Positions 51,347 to 60,762 of a stretch of 64,000 nucleotides of DNA are shown one piece after another. The position numbers and the translations under genes were made by a program. Positions within the stretch are counted from its first letter, which is position 1. Each line of letters opens with the position of its first letter. The stretch covers positions 1,612,001-1,676,000 of the forward strand of contig CBDHHD010000016.1 of NCBI GenBank assembly GCA_965263285.1, read 5' to 3'. Below the pieces are notes generated by a model, which ran no database searches, was not told the DNA's origin, and saw nothing but the letters and a program-made list of their open reading frames with translations. This stretch comes from JASGCP01 sp965263285. GTDB lineage: Bacteria > Bacteroidota > Bacteroidia > Chitinophagales > Chitinophagaceae.

Positions 51347-52684
51347 TTATTTCCTTAGTAATGCATCGTATGCTTGTGCTATTTTTTTAAATGAGAAGGC
51401 TTGTATTATATCATTCATTTTCTTTTGAATGTGCTCATTGCAAAGGTTGCCAATGCTTCCTTCATGGGTATGGTGTAAGGAAGTAGAGGAGCAAGTAAAA
51501 GTATTTTTTTCAATTGCTTGTCCTATTTGTTGATAGGCTTCTCTAAAAGGTACTCCTTTGATTACTAATTTATTTACTTCTTCTACACTAAATAAATGCA
51601 CATATTGAGGATTGTCTAATAAGTTCTTTTTTATTTGGATATTACTTAACATAAGGTGTGTCATTGACAAGCAGTTGTTTAGCGTTGTAAAGCTAGGAAA
51701 TAGATTTTCTTTTAATAGCTGAAAATCACGGTGGTATCCAGAGGGTAAGTTGCTTGTCATCATATATATTTCATTGGGTAATGCCTTTATTCTATTGCAA
51801 TGGCTACGAATGAGTTCAAATACATCGGGGTTTTTTTTATGTGGCATGATACTACTACCAGTAGTATAAGCAGCAGGGAAAGAGATGAAATTAAAATTTT
51901 GATTCATATATAAACACATATCCATACTTAATTTTGATAGGGTATCGGCAATAGATGAGAGTGCTTGTGCTATTACTCGCTCAGCTCTTCCTCTTCCCAT
52001 TTGAGCATATACAACATTAATGTACATGTCATCAAAACCAAGTAGCTCTGTAGTCATAGTTCTATTAATAGGGAAGGAGCTTCCGTATCCTGCCCCTGAT
52101 CCTAAGGGGTTTTTGTTTACCATCTGAAAGCTATTGTATAATAATAAGAGGTCGTCTGTTAGGCTTTCGCTATAAGCACCAAACCACAAACCAAAAGAAG
52201 AGGGCATGGCTAATTGGAAATGAGTATATCCAGGTAATAGATCGTCTTTATGCTTGTTGCTTAGTGATTGTAAAAGTTCAAATAAATGCTGTATGTTATT
52301 TACTAATATTTCTATTTGATGACGCAAGAAAAGATGGATGTCTAATAATACCTGATCGTTTCTACTTCTCGCAGTATGTATTTTCTTCCCTGTATTGCCT
52401 ATTTTTTTTGTTAATATAAATTCTATTTGCGAGTGAATATCTTCGATGGTAGGATCTATTTGAAAAGATTGTTTTTCAATATCATTATGTATATCTATTA
52501 ATACAGATATCATATCTGATAATTCTTGCTCTGTTAAGATATGAATAGCATGTAGCATCTTAGCGTGTGCTATATTGCCTAACACATCAAAAGGCGCTAG
52601 TAGTATATCAAATTGAGGATCGTTGCCAATAGTAAATTTTTCAATTAGCTCATTAGGAGCGATGTCTTTTTGCCAAAGTTTCAT
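51347..52684 (-). CDS. argH: Argininosuccinate lyase
   Basis: A 445-residue argininosuccinate lyase (argininosuccinate to arginine and fumarate), fumarase/aspartase fold. The signature GSSIMPHKKNPDVFELIRSHCNR is near residues 280-302; TARSRNDQV and GYTHFQLAMPSSFGLWFGAY precede it. The start is taken at MKLWQKDIAP, 22 bp inside the nearest edge of repeat copy L. A longer frame that begins inside the repeat is an artefact: its N-terminal 26 residues come from repeat sequence. No other arg genes are adjacent. The natural promoter region appears to have been replaced by the repeat, which may now supply it. Confidence 0.95.
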   Translation of the reverse strand: MKLWQKDIAPNELIEKFTIGNDPQFDILLAPFDVLGNIAHAKMLHAIHILTEQELSDMISVLIDIHNDIEKQSFQIDPTIEDIHSQIEFILTKKIGNTGKKIHTARSRNDQVLLDIHLFLRHQIEILVNNIQHLFELLQSLSNKHKDDLLPGYTHFQLAMPSSFGLWFGAYSESLTDDLLLLYNSFQMVNKNPLGSGAGYGSSFPINRTMTTELLGFDDMYINVVYAQMGRGRAERVIAQALSSIADTLSKLSMDMCLYMNQNFNFISFPAAYTTGSSIMPHKKNPDVFELIRSHCNRIKALPNEIYMMTSNLPSGYHRDFQLLKENLFPSFTTLNNCLSMTHLMLSNIQIKKNLLDNPQYVHLFSVEEVNKLVIKGVPFREAYQQIGQAIEKNTFTCSSTSLHHTHEGSIGNLCNEHIQKKMNDIIQAFSFKKIAQAYDALLRK

Positions 52685-52706
52685 ATTGTAAAGATAGAAA
52701 TTATTA

Positions 52707-53140
52707 CGATCTTTTTCTTTCTTTTGTCTTGATACAAAAGAAAGAAACAAAGAAAAAATCAAGCCTGCAGATAAAGAGCTACAAAACTACGGCTCGCTAC
52801 GCTAGCGAGAATGAATGGGAGGCGGTTAGGTATGAATCGTTATGATGAGCTTATCCATCGTTATCTTTTATGTACATACTTTATGCTCATCATAACGATT
52901 CATATATAAAAATGTCTGCCTCCACCTTCTCGCTGGTCGCTTCGCTCACCTCGTTTTGTAACGCTCTTTATCTGAGGGCAGTCCTCATCAGATATTTCCT
53001 ATTATTTTCATGTTTATATATGTAATAATCCATGCTTCCAGCATCTTAAAAAAAGATGTAATCCATATAAAATTGTTTTTACAAATATCCATTTTATTTT
53101 GTATCTTTATATACTCCCTCACACTAAATTTAGTTATGCC
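52707..53140 (-). mobile_element. GGCATAACT composite element, copy L, truncated at argH
   Basis: Reverse-oriented copy holding the core from the purine hairpin onward (52707-53061) and a full end A (53062-53140, finishing AGTTATGCC). End B and about 80 bp of the core arm are missing at the left, where the sequence goes straight into the argH leader. An additional fragment ATTAAATTTAGTTATACC (53281-53298) lies next to the fusA stop. The gap 52685-53304 has no gene. Confidence 0.85.
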
Positions 53141-53304
53141 AAAAAGAGAAGTATTTTTTCTAAATTATTTCATAACTATCTATTCTATTATCACAAAATT
53201 CTAATATGTATTATTTTATTTTGTGTATAATAACTATCTAATTTATTCATATTACTCTGTTCTTGCAAACATCGTTATAATTAAATTTAGTTATACCGAT
53301 ATTT

Positions 53305-55455
53305 TTACTCCTCCACTTTTACCTTGCCTTTTGATTTCGCTATAATTTCTTCGGATACATTATTAGGAGCGGGGGCGTAGTGAGAAAATTCCATGGTAGA
53401 GGTTGCTCGTCCAGATGATAGAGAACGGAGTTGCGTAACATAGCCAAACATTTCGCTTAGAGGCACTTTGGCTTTAATTACCTGAGCATTACCACGACTA
53501 TCCATACCTTCCAACATACCCCTTCTGCGGTTAAGGTCGCCGGTAACATCACCCATATATTGGTCGGGGGTTACCACTTCTACCCTCATAATAGGTTCAA
53601 GTAAGATAGGTTTTGCTTTTTTAGCACCTTCTCTAAAGCCTCCTTTAGCACAAAGCTCAAACGACATAGAGTCGGAGTCTACATCGTGATAGCTACCGTC
53701 GAAAACGCGTACTTTCATATTATTCATAGGATATCCTGCTAATACGCCTGTTGTCATAGCGGTTTGAAAACCTTTGATGATAGCAGGTACAAACTCTTTA
53801 GGTATAGATCCACCAAATAGTCCGTTGATAAATTGGAAATTTTCATCTGGGTGCTCTTTTAACCATTCAGGGTCGGCGGGGCCTATTTCAAATTGAATAT
53901 CGGCAAATTTACCTCTACCTCCTGTTTGCTTTTTGAGGACTTCTCTGTGTTCTATAGACTTACTTAATGCTTCTTTATATGCCACTTGTGGGTTACCTTG
54001 GTTTACTTCTACTTTAAATTCCCGTTTCATTCTATCAATAATAATTTCTAAGTGAAGTTCTCCCATACCTGATAGAATTATTTGAGCGGTATCTTCATCT
54101 GTTCTTACGCGGAGAGTAGGGTCTTCTTCTACCAATTTAGCAATAGCCATACTCATTTTATCTACATCGGCTTGTGCTTTGGCTTCAACTGCCACAGAGA
54201 TAACTGGATCGGGTATAAACATATTCTCAAGTACAATAGGATTATTTTCATCGCATAGGGTATCACCTGTTTTAATATCTTTAAATCCTACAGCAGCACC
54301 AATATCACCTGCTTCAATAAAGTCGATAGGATTTTGTTTATTAGCAAACATCTTCATAATCCTACTAATTCTCTCGTTCTTACCTGTTCGGGTGTTGTGG
54401 ACATAACTACCTGCGTCTAAGTGTCCGCTATAGCAACGGAAGAATGCCAATCGTCCTACAAAGGGGTCAGTCATAATTTTAAAGGCAAGGGCTGCGAAGG
54501 GTTCTTTAGCATCGGGCTTTCTAAATACTTCTTGTTCGTTATCTGGGTTAATTCCTTTTACTGCTTCAATATCAACGGGGGATGGGAGGTATCTACAAAC
54601 GGCATCTAAAGCGGTTTGAACGCCTTTGTTTTTAAAAGAGCTACCGCACATCATAGGAACAATGCTCAGGTCGATAGTAGCCTTTCTAATAGCTTCGTGA
54701 ATTTCATCTTCTGATATCGTATCGGGGTTATCAAAGAATTTTTCCATTAGTTTATCGTCGTATTCGGCTACTGCTTCAATTAAGTTAGCACGCCATAATT
54801 TTACTTCTTCTTTTAGGTCTTCAGGAATAGGGATTTCGTGATAAGTCATCCCCTCTGTATCTTGATCCCATTCTATGCCTTTATTTTGGATTAAGTCAAC
54901 TACGCCTTTAAAGTTATCTTCTGATCCAATAGGCAATTGCAAGGGAACGGCTTTAGCACCTAGCATTTCTTTTATTTGTTTAACAACCATGAGGAAGTCG
55001 GCACCTGCCCGGTCCATTTTATTTACAAAGCCAATGCGGGGTACTTTATATCTATTTGCTTGACGCCATACGGTTTCGCTTTGTGGTTCTACTCCGTCAA
55101 CGGCAGAAAAGAGGGCAATTAAACCATCTAATACGCGCATAGATCGTTCTACTTCTACGGTAAAGTCCACATGGCCTGGTGTATCTATGATGTTAAAATA
55201 GTATTTTTTTGTATTCGCATCTACCTTTCCTTTATTAGTTGGAAAGTTCCATTGGCAACTTACAGCTGCGGAGGTAATGGTAATACCTCGTTCTTTTTCT
55301 TGCTCCATCCAGTCGGTAGTAGCCGCTCCATCGTGTACTTCACCAATCTTATGAATCATTCCTGTGTATCTAAGAATTCTTTCTGTAGTAGTTGTTTTGC
55401 CCGCATCTATATGTGCTGCGATACCAAAATTTCTTTGCAATTTTAAATCTGCCAT
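53305..55455 (-). CDS. fusA: Elongation factor G
   Basis: A 716-residue EF-G, the GTPase driving ribosome translocation. G1 is AAHIDAGKTT (residues 13-22), switch region ERGITITSAAVS, G3 DTPGHVDF and G4 NKMDRAGAD. The domain II-V run includes GGRGKFADIQFEIGPADPEW and PILLEPIMRVEVVTPDQYMGDVTGDLNRRRG. The start is MADLKLQRN; a longer frame adds an unconvincing N-terminus. In many Bacteroidota fusA sits in the str operon with rpsL and rpsG; here it is alone, so it may be the sole copy relocated or a second copy. It diverges from nusB (169 bp). Confidence 0.95.
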   Translation of the reverse strand: MADLKLQRNFGIAAHIDAGKTTTTERILRYTGMIHKIGEVHDGAATTDWMEQEKERGITITSAAVSCQWNFPTNKGKVDANTKKYYFNIIDTPGHVDFTVEVERSMRVLDGLIALFSAVDGVEPQSETVWRQANRYKVPRIGFVNKMDRAGADFLMVVKQIKEMLGAKAVPLQLPIGSEDNFKGVVDLIQNKGIEWDQDTEGMTYHEIPIPEDLKEEVKLWRANLIEAVAEYDDKLMEKFFDNPDTISEDEIHEAIRKATIDLSIVPMMCGSSFKNKGVQTALDAVCRYLPSPVDIEAVKGINPDNEQEVFRKPDAKEPFAALAFKIMTDPFVGRLAFFRCYSGHLDAGSYVHNTRTGKNERISRIMKMFANKQNPIDFIEAGDIGAAVGFKDIKTGDTLCDENNPIVLENMFIPDPVISVAVEAKAQADVDKMSMAIAKLVEEDPTLRVRTDEDTAQIILSGMGELHLEIIIDRMKREFKVEVNQGNPQVAYKEALSKSIEHREVLKKQTGGRGKFADIQFEIGPADPEWLKEHPDENFQFINGLFGGSIPKEFVPAIIKGFQTAMTTGVLAGYPMNNMKVRVFDGSYHDVDSDSMSFELCAKGGFREGAKKAKPILLEPIMRVEVVTPDQYMGDVTGDLNRRRGMLEGMDSRGNAQVIKAKVPLSEMFGYVTQLRSLSSGRATSTMEFSHYAPAPNNVSEEIIAKSKGKVKVEE

Positions 55456-55476
55456 ATAATAAGGTTTATTTTTTTG

Positions 55477-55484
55477 CAAAGGTA
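55477..55484 (-). promoter_or_regulatory. -7 box for fusA
   Basis: Minus-strand TACCTTTG (TAnnTTTG) lies 21 bp upstream of the fusA start codon. Pattern only. Confidence 0.5.
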
Positions 55485-55596
55485 ATATATTTTATTTTTA
55501 TTGGTTGATTAAAATGTGGGTATGGGCTTAATTCTTTTTTAAGTGCTAAGAGGAAATGCAATTATAATTACTTCCTTAGATTAAATAAAAATATTT

Positions 55597-55604
55597 TATT
55601 TTTG
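55597..55604 (+). promoter_or_regulatory. -7 box for nusB
   Basis: TATTTTTG (TAnnTTTG) lies 20 bp before the nusB ATG. An isolated core-end relic (TTCTTTTTTAAGTGCTAAGA) sits upstream at about 55531-55550. Pattern only. Confidence 0.4.
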
Positions 55605-55624
55605 TATTGTAAACTCTTTGAATT

Positions 55625-56563
55625 ATGCTTACTCGACGGAACATTCGTATAAAGGTATTTCAATTGCTATATGAATTACATACGAAAGACGAAAAAGTGA
55701 TGCATCCCTCTCATCTAAAAGAACTAGATAAAAAAATTAAAGAAAGCAAAGATCTATTTGTTTTTATTATACTTTTCATGCACGATGTATGTAGTTATGC
55801 GAAAGCAGATGCGTTATATAAACGAAACAAGTATTTGCCATCTGCAGAGGATTTAAAAGTAGATACTAAAATTGCTTCTATATCAACTATTGCCTCTTGG
55901 ATGAATAATAATTCTTTTTTTCTGTATGTAAAAGAGTATCAAAAAAACATAGAGCAAGATTGGATAATTCATACCTATCAAGCGCTTATTGCGTCTGATC
56001 AGTATCAAGCTTTTATTGCATTAGATAAGCCGTCGCTTAAAGATGAACAAACTATTTTGCAGGCATTATTTTACAATTATATTCTTGCAAATGACCATTT
56101 TATTTCTTATGTGGAAGAACTATTTGTTAATGTACAAAATGACATAGATGGTTTGGTTCAAATGGTGGATAGTTTTATATTATCTCCACATCAAGAGATA
56201 GATAATTATATTACAGATGATAAAATAGCTTTTGCCAATACCTTATTTGAAATGACAATAGAAAAAGACGAGTATTATCTGTCTATTATTAAACCAAAGT
56301 TAGTGAATTGGGAGCTTGATAGAATTCCTATTATAGACACCATTTTTATTAAGATGGCTATTTGTGAGTTCCTTTTTTTTGATACCATACCTATTCGGGT
56401 TACAATTAATGAGTACATAGAATTGTCGAAAGAGTATAGCACCCAAGCAAGTAGTCAATTTATTAATGGAATTTTAGACAATATTTATAAAGATTTTTTA
56501 AAAGATAAATTAATACGGAAAGTAGATTATCTTCATTCAAATTCTTCTATTACGGAAGAGTAA
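55625..56563 (+). CDS. nusB: Transcription antitermination factor NusB
   Basis: A 312-residue Bacteroidota-type NusB, about twice the length of E. coli NusB (139), with a long N-terminal extension and a C-terminal NusB fold. The opening MLTRRNIRIKVFQLLYELH is the family motif. The true core, residues about 200-305, has ENTLFEMT-like helices and the ending DRIPIIDTIFIKMAICEFLFFDTIPIRVTINEYIELSKEYSTQASSQFINGILDNI. It binds boxA RNA together with S10 in rRNA antitermination and in ribosome assembly. It is alone in this direction and followed by a 1.5-kb repeat-rich gap. Confidence 0.9.
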   Translation: MLTRRNIRIKVFQLLYELHTKDEKVMHPSHLKELDKKIKESKDLFVFIILFMHDVCSYAKADALYKRNKYLPSAEDLKVDTKIASISTIASWMNNNSFFLYVKEYQKNIEQDWIIHTYQALIASDQYQAFIALDKPSLKDEQTILQALFYNYILANDHFISYVEELFVNVQNDIDGLVQMVDSFILSPHQEIDNYITDDKIAFANTLFEMTIEKDEYYLSIIKPKLVNWELDRIPIIDTIFIKMAICEFLFFDTIPIRVTINEYIELSKEYSTQASSQFINGILDNIYKDFLKDKLIRKVDYLHSNSSITEE

Positions 56564-56631
56564 CTATTAGGTTTTTATTGTTTTCTATATCTTCTGCAAT
56601 TACTCAGGTAGGTCATTAGATTTATTGGAGA

Positions 56632-56750
56632 ACATTCATTCTCGCTAGCGTAGCGAGCCGTAATTTTGTAGCTCTTTATCTGCAGGCTTGATTTTTTCTT
56701 TGTTTCTTTCTTTTGTATCAAGACAAAAGAAAGAAAAAGATATAAAAAAA
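56632..56750 (+). mobile_element. Truncated core fragment, copy M
   Basis: A right-half fragment of the core: CATTCATTCTCGCTAGCG, then TCTTTATCTGCAGGCTTG and the pyrimidine/purine hairpin, ending in GATATAAAAAAA. The left half and the right terminus are missing. It directly precedes the first unit of the 578-bp tandem duplication. Confidence 0.75.
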
Positions 56751-56751
56751 T

Positions 56752-57907
56752 GGCATAACTAAATTTAGTGTGAGGGACTATGCAAAAATACAAAAGAAAA
56801 TGGATATTTGCAAAAGCAATTTTGTATGGGTTACATCTTTTTTTGAGGTGCTGGAAGCATGGATTATTAAATAAATATAAACATGGAAATAATAGGAAAT
56901 GTCTGATGAGGACTGCCCTCAGATAAAGAGCGTTACAAAACGAGGTGAGCGAAGCGACCAGCGAGAATGTGGAGGCGGGAATTTTTATATATGAATCGTT
57001 ATGATGAGCATAAAGTATGTACATAAAAGATCACTATGGATAAGCTCATCATAACGATTCATACCTAACCGCCTCCCATTCATTCTCGCTAGCGTAGCGA
57101 GCCGTAGTTTTGTAGCTCTTTATCTGCAGGCTTGATTTTTTCTTTGTTTCTTTCTTTTGTATCAAGACAAAAGAAAGAAAAAGATATAAAAAGATAAATG
57201 ATGAATCTATACCTGAGTCATTACAAAAAAAGGTATAACGACTTTTTTAGTGGGGCGATTTGACTTATTTGTAATAATAAAAATATTTTTAGTAAAAGCA
57301 ATACAATATAGACTATTTTCTATTTTTATGGCATAACTAAATTTAGTGTGAGGGACTATGCAAAAATACAAAAGAAAATGGATATTTGCAAAAACAATTT
57401 TATATGGGTTACATCTTTTTTTGAGGTGCTGGAAGCATGGATTATTAAATAAATATAAACATGGAAATAATAGGAAATGTCTGATGAGGACTGCCCTCAG
57501 ATAAAGAGCGTTACAAAACGAGGTGAGCGAAGCGACCAGCGAGAATGTGGAGGCGGGAATTTTTATATATGAATCGTTATGATGAGCATAAAGTATGTAC
57601 ATAAAAGATCACTATGGATAAGCTCATCATAACGATTCATACCTAACCGCCTCCCATTCATTCTCGCTAGCGTAGCGAGCCGTAGTTTTGTAGCTCTTTA
57701 TCTGCAGGCTTGATTTTTTCTTTGTTTCTTTCTTTTGTATCAAGACAAAAGAAAGAAAAAGATATAAAAAGATAAATGATGAATCTATACCTGAGTCATT
57801 ACAAAAAAAGGTATAACGACTTTTTTAGTGGGGCGATTTGACTTATTTGTAATAATAAAAATATTTTTAGTAAAAGCAATACAATATAGACTATTTTCTA
57901 TTTTTAT
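56752..57907 (+). repeat. Tandem duplication of a 578-bp composite repeat
   Basis: Two nearly identical direct copies of 578 bp (56752-57329 and 57330-57907). Each starts with GGCATAACT end A, contains a core copy (copies N and O, beginning at 56829 and at about 57407) that has lost its right terminus, and ends inside a GGTATAAC element. The first unit's GGTATAAC element is cut after CTATTTTTAT; the second continues to 57992. Only a few bases differ between units (for example AAAAGCAATTTTGTATG against AAAAACAATTTTATATG), so the duplication is recent. Confidence 0.93.
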
Positions 57908-57992
57908 TAACACAACTTGCCTTAAAAAATTAAATCAAATTCATAAAAAAAGGTGTATTTTAATACCTGCTCACTAAAAAAGTCGTTATACC
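57810..57992 (+). mobile_element. Complete GGTATAAC element of 183 bp
   Basis: Bounded by perfect 21-bp inverted ends (GGTATAACGACTTTTTTAGT... and complement). Inside, it holds the single 108-bp-type segment (GTAATAATAAAAATATTTTT) that is duplicated in the 15821-16114 copy. Flanking octamers do not match exactly (CAAAAAAA and ACAAAAGA). A second, right-truncated copy is at 57232-57329. The rest of the gap to pth (57993-58035) is AT-rich with no feature. Confidence 0.85.
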
Positions 57993-58035
57993 ACAAAAGA
58001 AAGAAAAAGATATAACAAAATAGTTTATTCTTTTG

Positions 58036-58620
58036 CTAAGTTGTTATTGCATCCCATGCGTTACAATTGCTCATTGCTTTAGACAAGCCAATGGTAGCTA
58101 TTTGAAAAATAATGTCAATAGATTTGTCTATTTTTTTTGAAACAATACTTTCTTCTGCTTGTGTCCATTTGCTTAGCACAAAATCGACTTGTTTTCCTCG
58201 TGAGAAATGATTGCCAATTCCAAAGCGTAGTTTAGGGTATTCTGTTGTTTCCAAATATTCTTGAATGCTTTTTAATCCATTGTGTCCTGCATCAGATCCA
58301 CCGGGTCGCAATCGTAATTTTGAAAGAGGAATAGCTAAATCGTCTACGATGATTAAGGTATTAGATAGGGGGGTGTTTGTTTCTTGTGTCCAGTACCGAA
58401 CTGCTTTCCCACTAAGATTCATAAATGTATTGGGTTTAATACAAATAAATTGGTATCCTTTCCATGTGATATCAGCTATATCAGCTAATTTTTTTGTTGT
58501 AAAAATTCCTTGATATAATTGAGCCAATCTATCTAATACATCAAATCCAATATTATGTCTTGTATGATTGTACTCATCACCAGGGTTCCCTAATCCTACT
58601 ATTAGCCATTGGGGTTTCAT
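58036..58620 (-). CDS. pth: Peptidyl-tRNA hydrolase
   Basis: A 194-residue Pth that releases peptide from stalled peptidyl-tRNA. LIVGLGNPGDEYNHTRHNIGFDVLDRL (residues about 6-32) contains the catalytic His (TRHN), the partner Asp is in LIIVDDLAIPLSKLRLRPGGSDAGHNGLKS, and PNTFMNLSG contains the conserved Asn. Length is typical (about 190). It lies downstream of fabG on the same strand (27-bp gap), probably co-transcribed. Confidence 0.96.
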   Translation of the reverse strand: MKPQWLIVGLGNPGDEYNHTRHNIGFDVLDRLAQLYQGIFTTKKLADIADITWKGYQFICIKPNTFMNLSGKAVRYWTQETNTPLSNTLIIVDDLAIPLSKLRLRPGGSDAGHNGLKSIQEYLETTEYPKLRFGIGNHFSRGKQVDFVLSKWTQAEESIVSKKIDKSIDIIFQIATIGLSKAMSNCNAWDAITT

Positions 58621-58647
58621 AACGAGGATGATAATAAAAGTATTTGA

Positions 58648-59403
58648 TTAAATATTTAATCCACCGCATACGCTGAGCACTTGTCCTGTCATATAACTAC
58701 TTAGATCACTTGCTAAGAATAGAGCTACACCTGCAATTTCTTTGGGATCTCCTATTCTTCCTAAGTATATTTCTTCTAATAATTTTTTACTTTGCTCTCC
58801 TTCTTTTAAATAATGTGTCATGTCGGTACTAATAAAGCCAGGAGCAATAGCATTGCAACGAATGTTTCTACTCCCTAATTCTTTTGCAATAGATTTTGTA
58901 AATCCAATGATAGCAGCCTTACTTGCAGCATAGCTAGCTTGTCCTACATTTCCTATTAAGCCGATAACAGAGCTTAGGTTAATAATGCTACCTTTTCTAT
59001 TTTTCATCATAGGCTTTATGACTTGTTTGGTCATATTAAAAACAGATCCTGCGTTTACTTGCATTACTTCGTTCCACTGTTGTGGTGACATGCGAAGCAA
59101 TAAATTATCTTTTGATATGCCTGCGTTGTTAACACATATATCTACTGTGCCAAAGTCTTTGATAACTTCATTTACAAAATGTTCACAAGCGTCGAATGCT
59201 GAAGCATCGCTTTGGTATGCTTTTGCGCTACCTCCCAAATCTTCTATTTGTTTTACAATATCGAGAGCTTTTTCTTTACTTGTATCACTTACAAATGATA
59301 GGGCTACGGTACTCCCTTCTTCTGCTAGTTTTAAAGCAATGGCAGAGCCGATTCCTCTAGCAGCACCTGTTACAATAGAAACCTTATTTGTAAGTAATGG
59401 CAT
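58648..59403 (-). CDS. fabG: 3-oxoacyl-[acyl-carrier-protein] reductase
   Basis: A 251-residue short-chain dehydrogenase/reductase, FabG type, reducing 3-oxoacyl-ACP with NADPH in fatty-acid synthesis. The cofactor motif TGAARGIGSAIA (residues about 12-23), NNAGISKDN, the catalytic Ser in INLSSVIGLIGNVGQ, YAASK with Tyr and Lys (about 155-159), and IAPGFISTDMT are present. Length matches FabG (about 245-250). No fab or acpP gene is adjacent; it sits between the DUF3052/YdeI-like gene and pth, which favours but does not prove the FabG assignment over another SDR reductase. Confidence 0.9.
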   Translation of the reverse strand: MPLLTNKVSIVTGAARGIGSAIALKLAEEGSTVALSFVSDTSKEKALDIVKQIEDLGGSAKAYQSDASAFDACEHFVNEVIKDFGTVDICVNNAGISKDNLLLRMSPQQWNEVMQVNAGSVFNMTKQVIKPMMKNRKGSIINLSSVIGLIGNVGQASYAASKAAIIGFTKSIAKELGSRNIRCNAIAPGFISTDMTHYLKEGEQSKKLLEEIYLGRIGDPKEIAGVALFLASDLSSYMTGQVLSVCGGLNI

Positions 59404-59437
59404 AGTTGAATGAGTTGATAGTTGAATGAAATTGATA

Positions 59438-60109
59438 TTATTTTTCTGTGGGGGACTTTTTCCCAGATGCTAATTTTTGATATACGATATCTAATCTTTT
59501 CTTTTGGGTATCTGTTTTTTTAGGAGTACGAATCCATTTAATATATTGATTTTGTAGCTTGGGGGCAAGTTGTTTAAAGTGTTTCTTTGCTTGTATTTGT
59601 AAGTGGGTGATGGAGTCATTTATTTCCTCTGCATCATCGATACTCGTGAGAAATTTTATTTTTTCATCTAGAGAGATGTCTTCTTCTTGTACAAGCAATG
59701 GGGGAACTAAATGTACTAAATGAGATAAGGCAAATCTTTCTGCAAGCCACACATGATCAATATCTACTATTTTTACTGGTTCATATTTTTTATTATGTAC
59801 TAACTTCCAACTTTCTTTTTTATGTAAGTCTGTAAGAACTTTACTTGTGCGTTTAGGGTAGGCAATCCAAAAATTAGAATGCTCGTGTAATACACGCAAT
59901 ATTTCAGGGAAGATATCATTTAATTGTTTTTGGTCAACAGCAAAGATAAGTATAAAATCGGCCTTTCTATTGCATAATAGAGGGGTTACATTTTTTGAAA
60001 ATCCAATTTTGGTAAAATGTCGTTCAATGTTAGAAGGTAATCCTTGAATTAGTACTTTTTCTTCGTTTTTAAAGTCAAACAATTCTAATAGACTAAGATT
60101 ATTTGGCAT
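59438..60109 (-). CDS. DUF3052/YdeI (OmdA)-like protein
   Basis: A 223-residue protein in two parts. The N-terminal half (KVLIQGLPSNIERHFTKIGF..., ADFILIFAVDQKQLNDIFPEILRVLHEHSNFWIAYPKRTSK) matches the DUF3052 pattern, which ends in a Trp-x-Ala-Tyr-Pro-Lys motif. The C-terminal half (AKKHFKQLAPKLQNQYIKWIRTPKKTDTQKKRLDIVYQKLASGKKS) matches the YdeI/OmpD-associated (OmdA) tail: aromatic, SxxH-like, YxxWIxxAKxxxTRxxR layout. Function is unknown. It is followed by fabG (34-bp gap) and preceded by a truncated copy of itself, 515 bp upstream. Confidence 0.65.
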   Translation of the reverse strand: MPNNLSLLELFDFKNEEKVLIQGLPSNIERHFTKIGFSKNVTPLLCNRKADFILIFAVDQKQLNDIFPEILRVLHEHSNFWIAYPKRTSKVLTDLHKKESWKLVHNKKYEPVKIVDIDHVWLAERFALSHLVHLVPPLLVQEEDISLDEKIKFLTSIDDAEEINDSITHLQIQAKKHFKQLAPKLQNQYIKWIRTPKKTDTQKKRLDIVYQKLASGKKSPTEK

Positions 60110-60231
60110 ATTTATTATAATATTTTAAAGCACTTAATAGGATGCAAAGATACAATTTATTTTTAAAGTTTTTTAATTTTTTTAAGAACTTAAGAGCACT
60201 TACAGATGGGGTAGCTCTTACTTGTTTGATT

Positions 60232-60624
60232 TCAAAAGATTAAGGCAAATTTTTCTGCAAGCCATACATGATCAATGTCTATTGTTTTTACTGGTTTGTA
60301 TTTTTTGTTATGTACTAATTCCCAACTTTCTTTTTTATGTAAGTCTGTAAGAACTTTACTTGTTCGTTTAGGATAAGCGATCCAAAAATTAGAATGCTCG
60401 TGTAATACATGCAATATTTCAGGGAATATATCATTTAATTGTTTTTGGTTAACAGCAAAGATAAGTACAAAATCGGCCTTTTTATTGCATAATAGAGGGG
60501 TTACATTTTTTGAAAATCCAATTTTGGTAAAATGTCGTTCAATGTTAGAAGGTAATCCTTGAATGAGTACTTTTTCTTCGTTTTTAAAGTCAAACAATTC
60601 CAATAGACTAAGATTATTTGGCAT
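60232..60624 (-). pseudogene. Truncated tandem copy of the DUF3052/YdeI-like gene
   Basis: The first about 128 residues of the neighbouring gene at 60109 are repeated here with few differences (for example LLCNKKADFVLIFAVNQKQ against LLCNRKADFILIFAVDQKQ). The duplicated DNA spans about 60240-60660 against 59725-60145, a 515-bp offset that includes the promoter side. The copy stops after WLAEKFALIF, losing the entire OmdA-like tail, where the sequence becomes unrelated. Still open through the N-terminal domain, so a short protein could be made. The most likely origin is a partial tandem duplication. Confidence 0.75.
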
Positions 60625-60738
60625 ATTTATTATAATATTTATAAGCATTTAATTAGGAAGTAAAGATACAACTTTATTTATTATGCACACCTGATTAGGT
60701 ATAAAAAAATAATAGTAATAGTACAAGATAAAAAATCT

Positions 60739-60746
60739 TATATTTG
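60739..60746 (+). promoter_or_regulatory. -7 box for the SNF2 helicase gene
   Basis: TATATTTG (TAnnTTTG) lies 16 bp before the ATG at 60763. Pattern only. Confidence 0.45.
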
Positions 60747-60762
60747 TTTTTTGATACGCACT

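Noticed and set aside
52685..52762. Longer argH with a 26-residue N-terminal extension
   Set aside because: The extension is translated from the repeat copy and is absent from the family; the Met at 52684 begins the conserved N-terminus.
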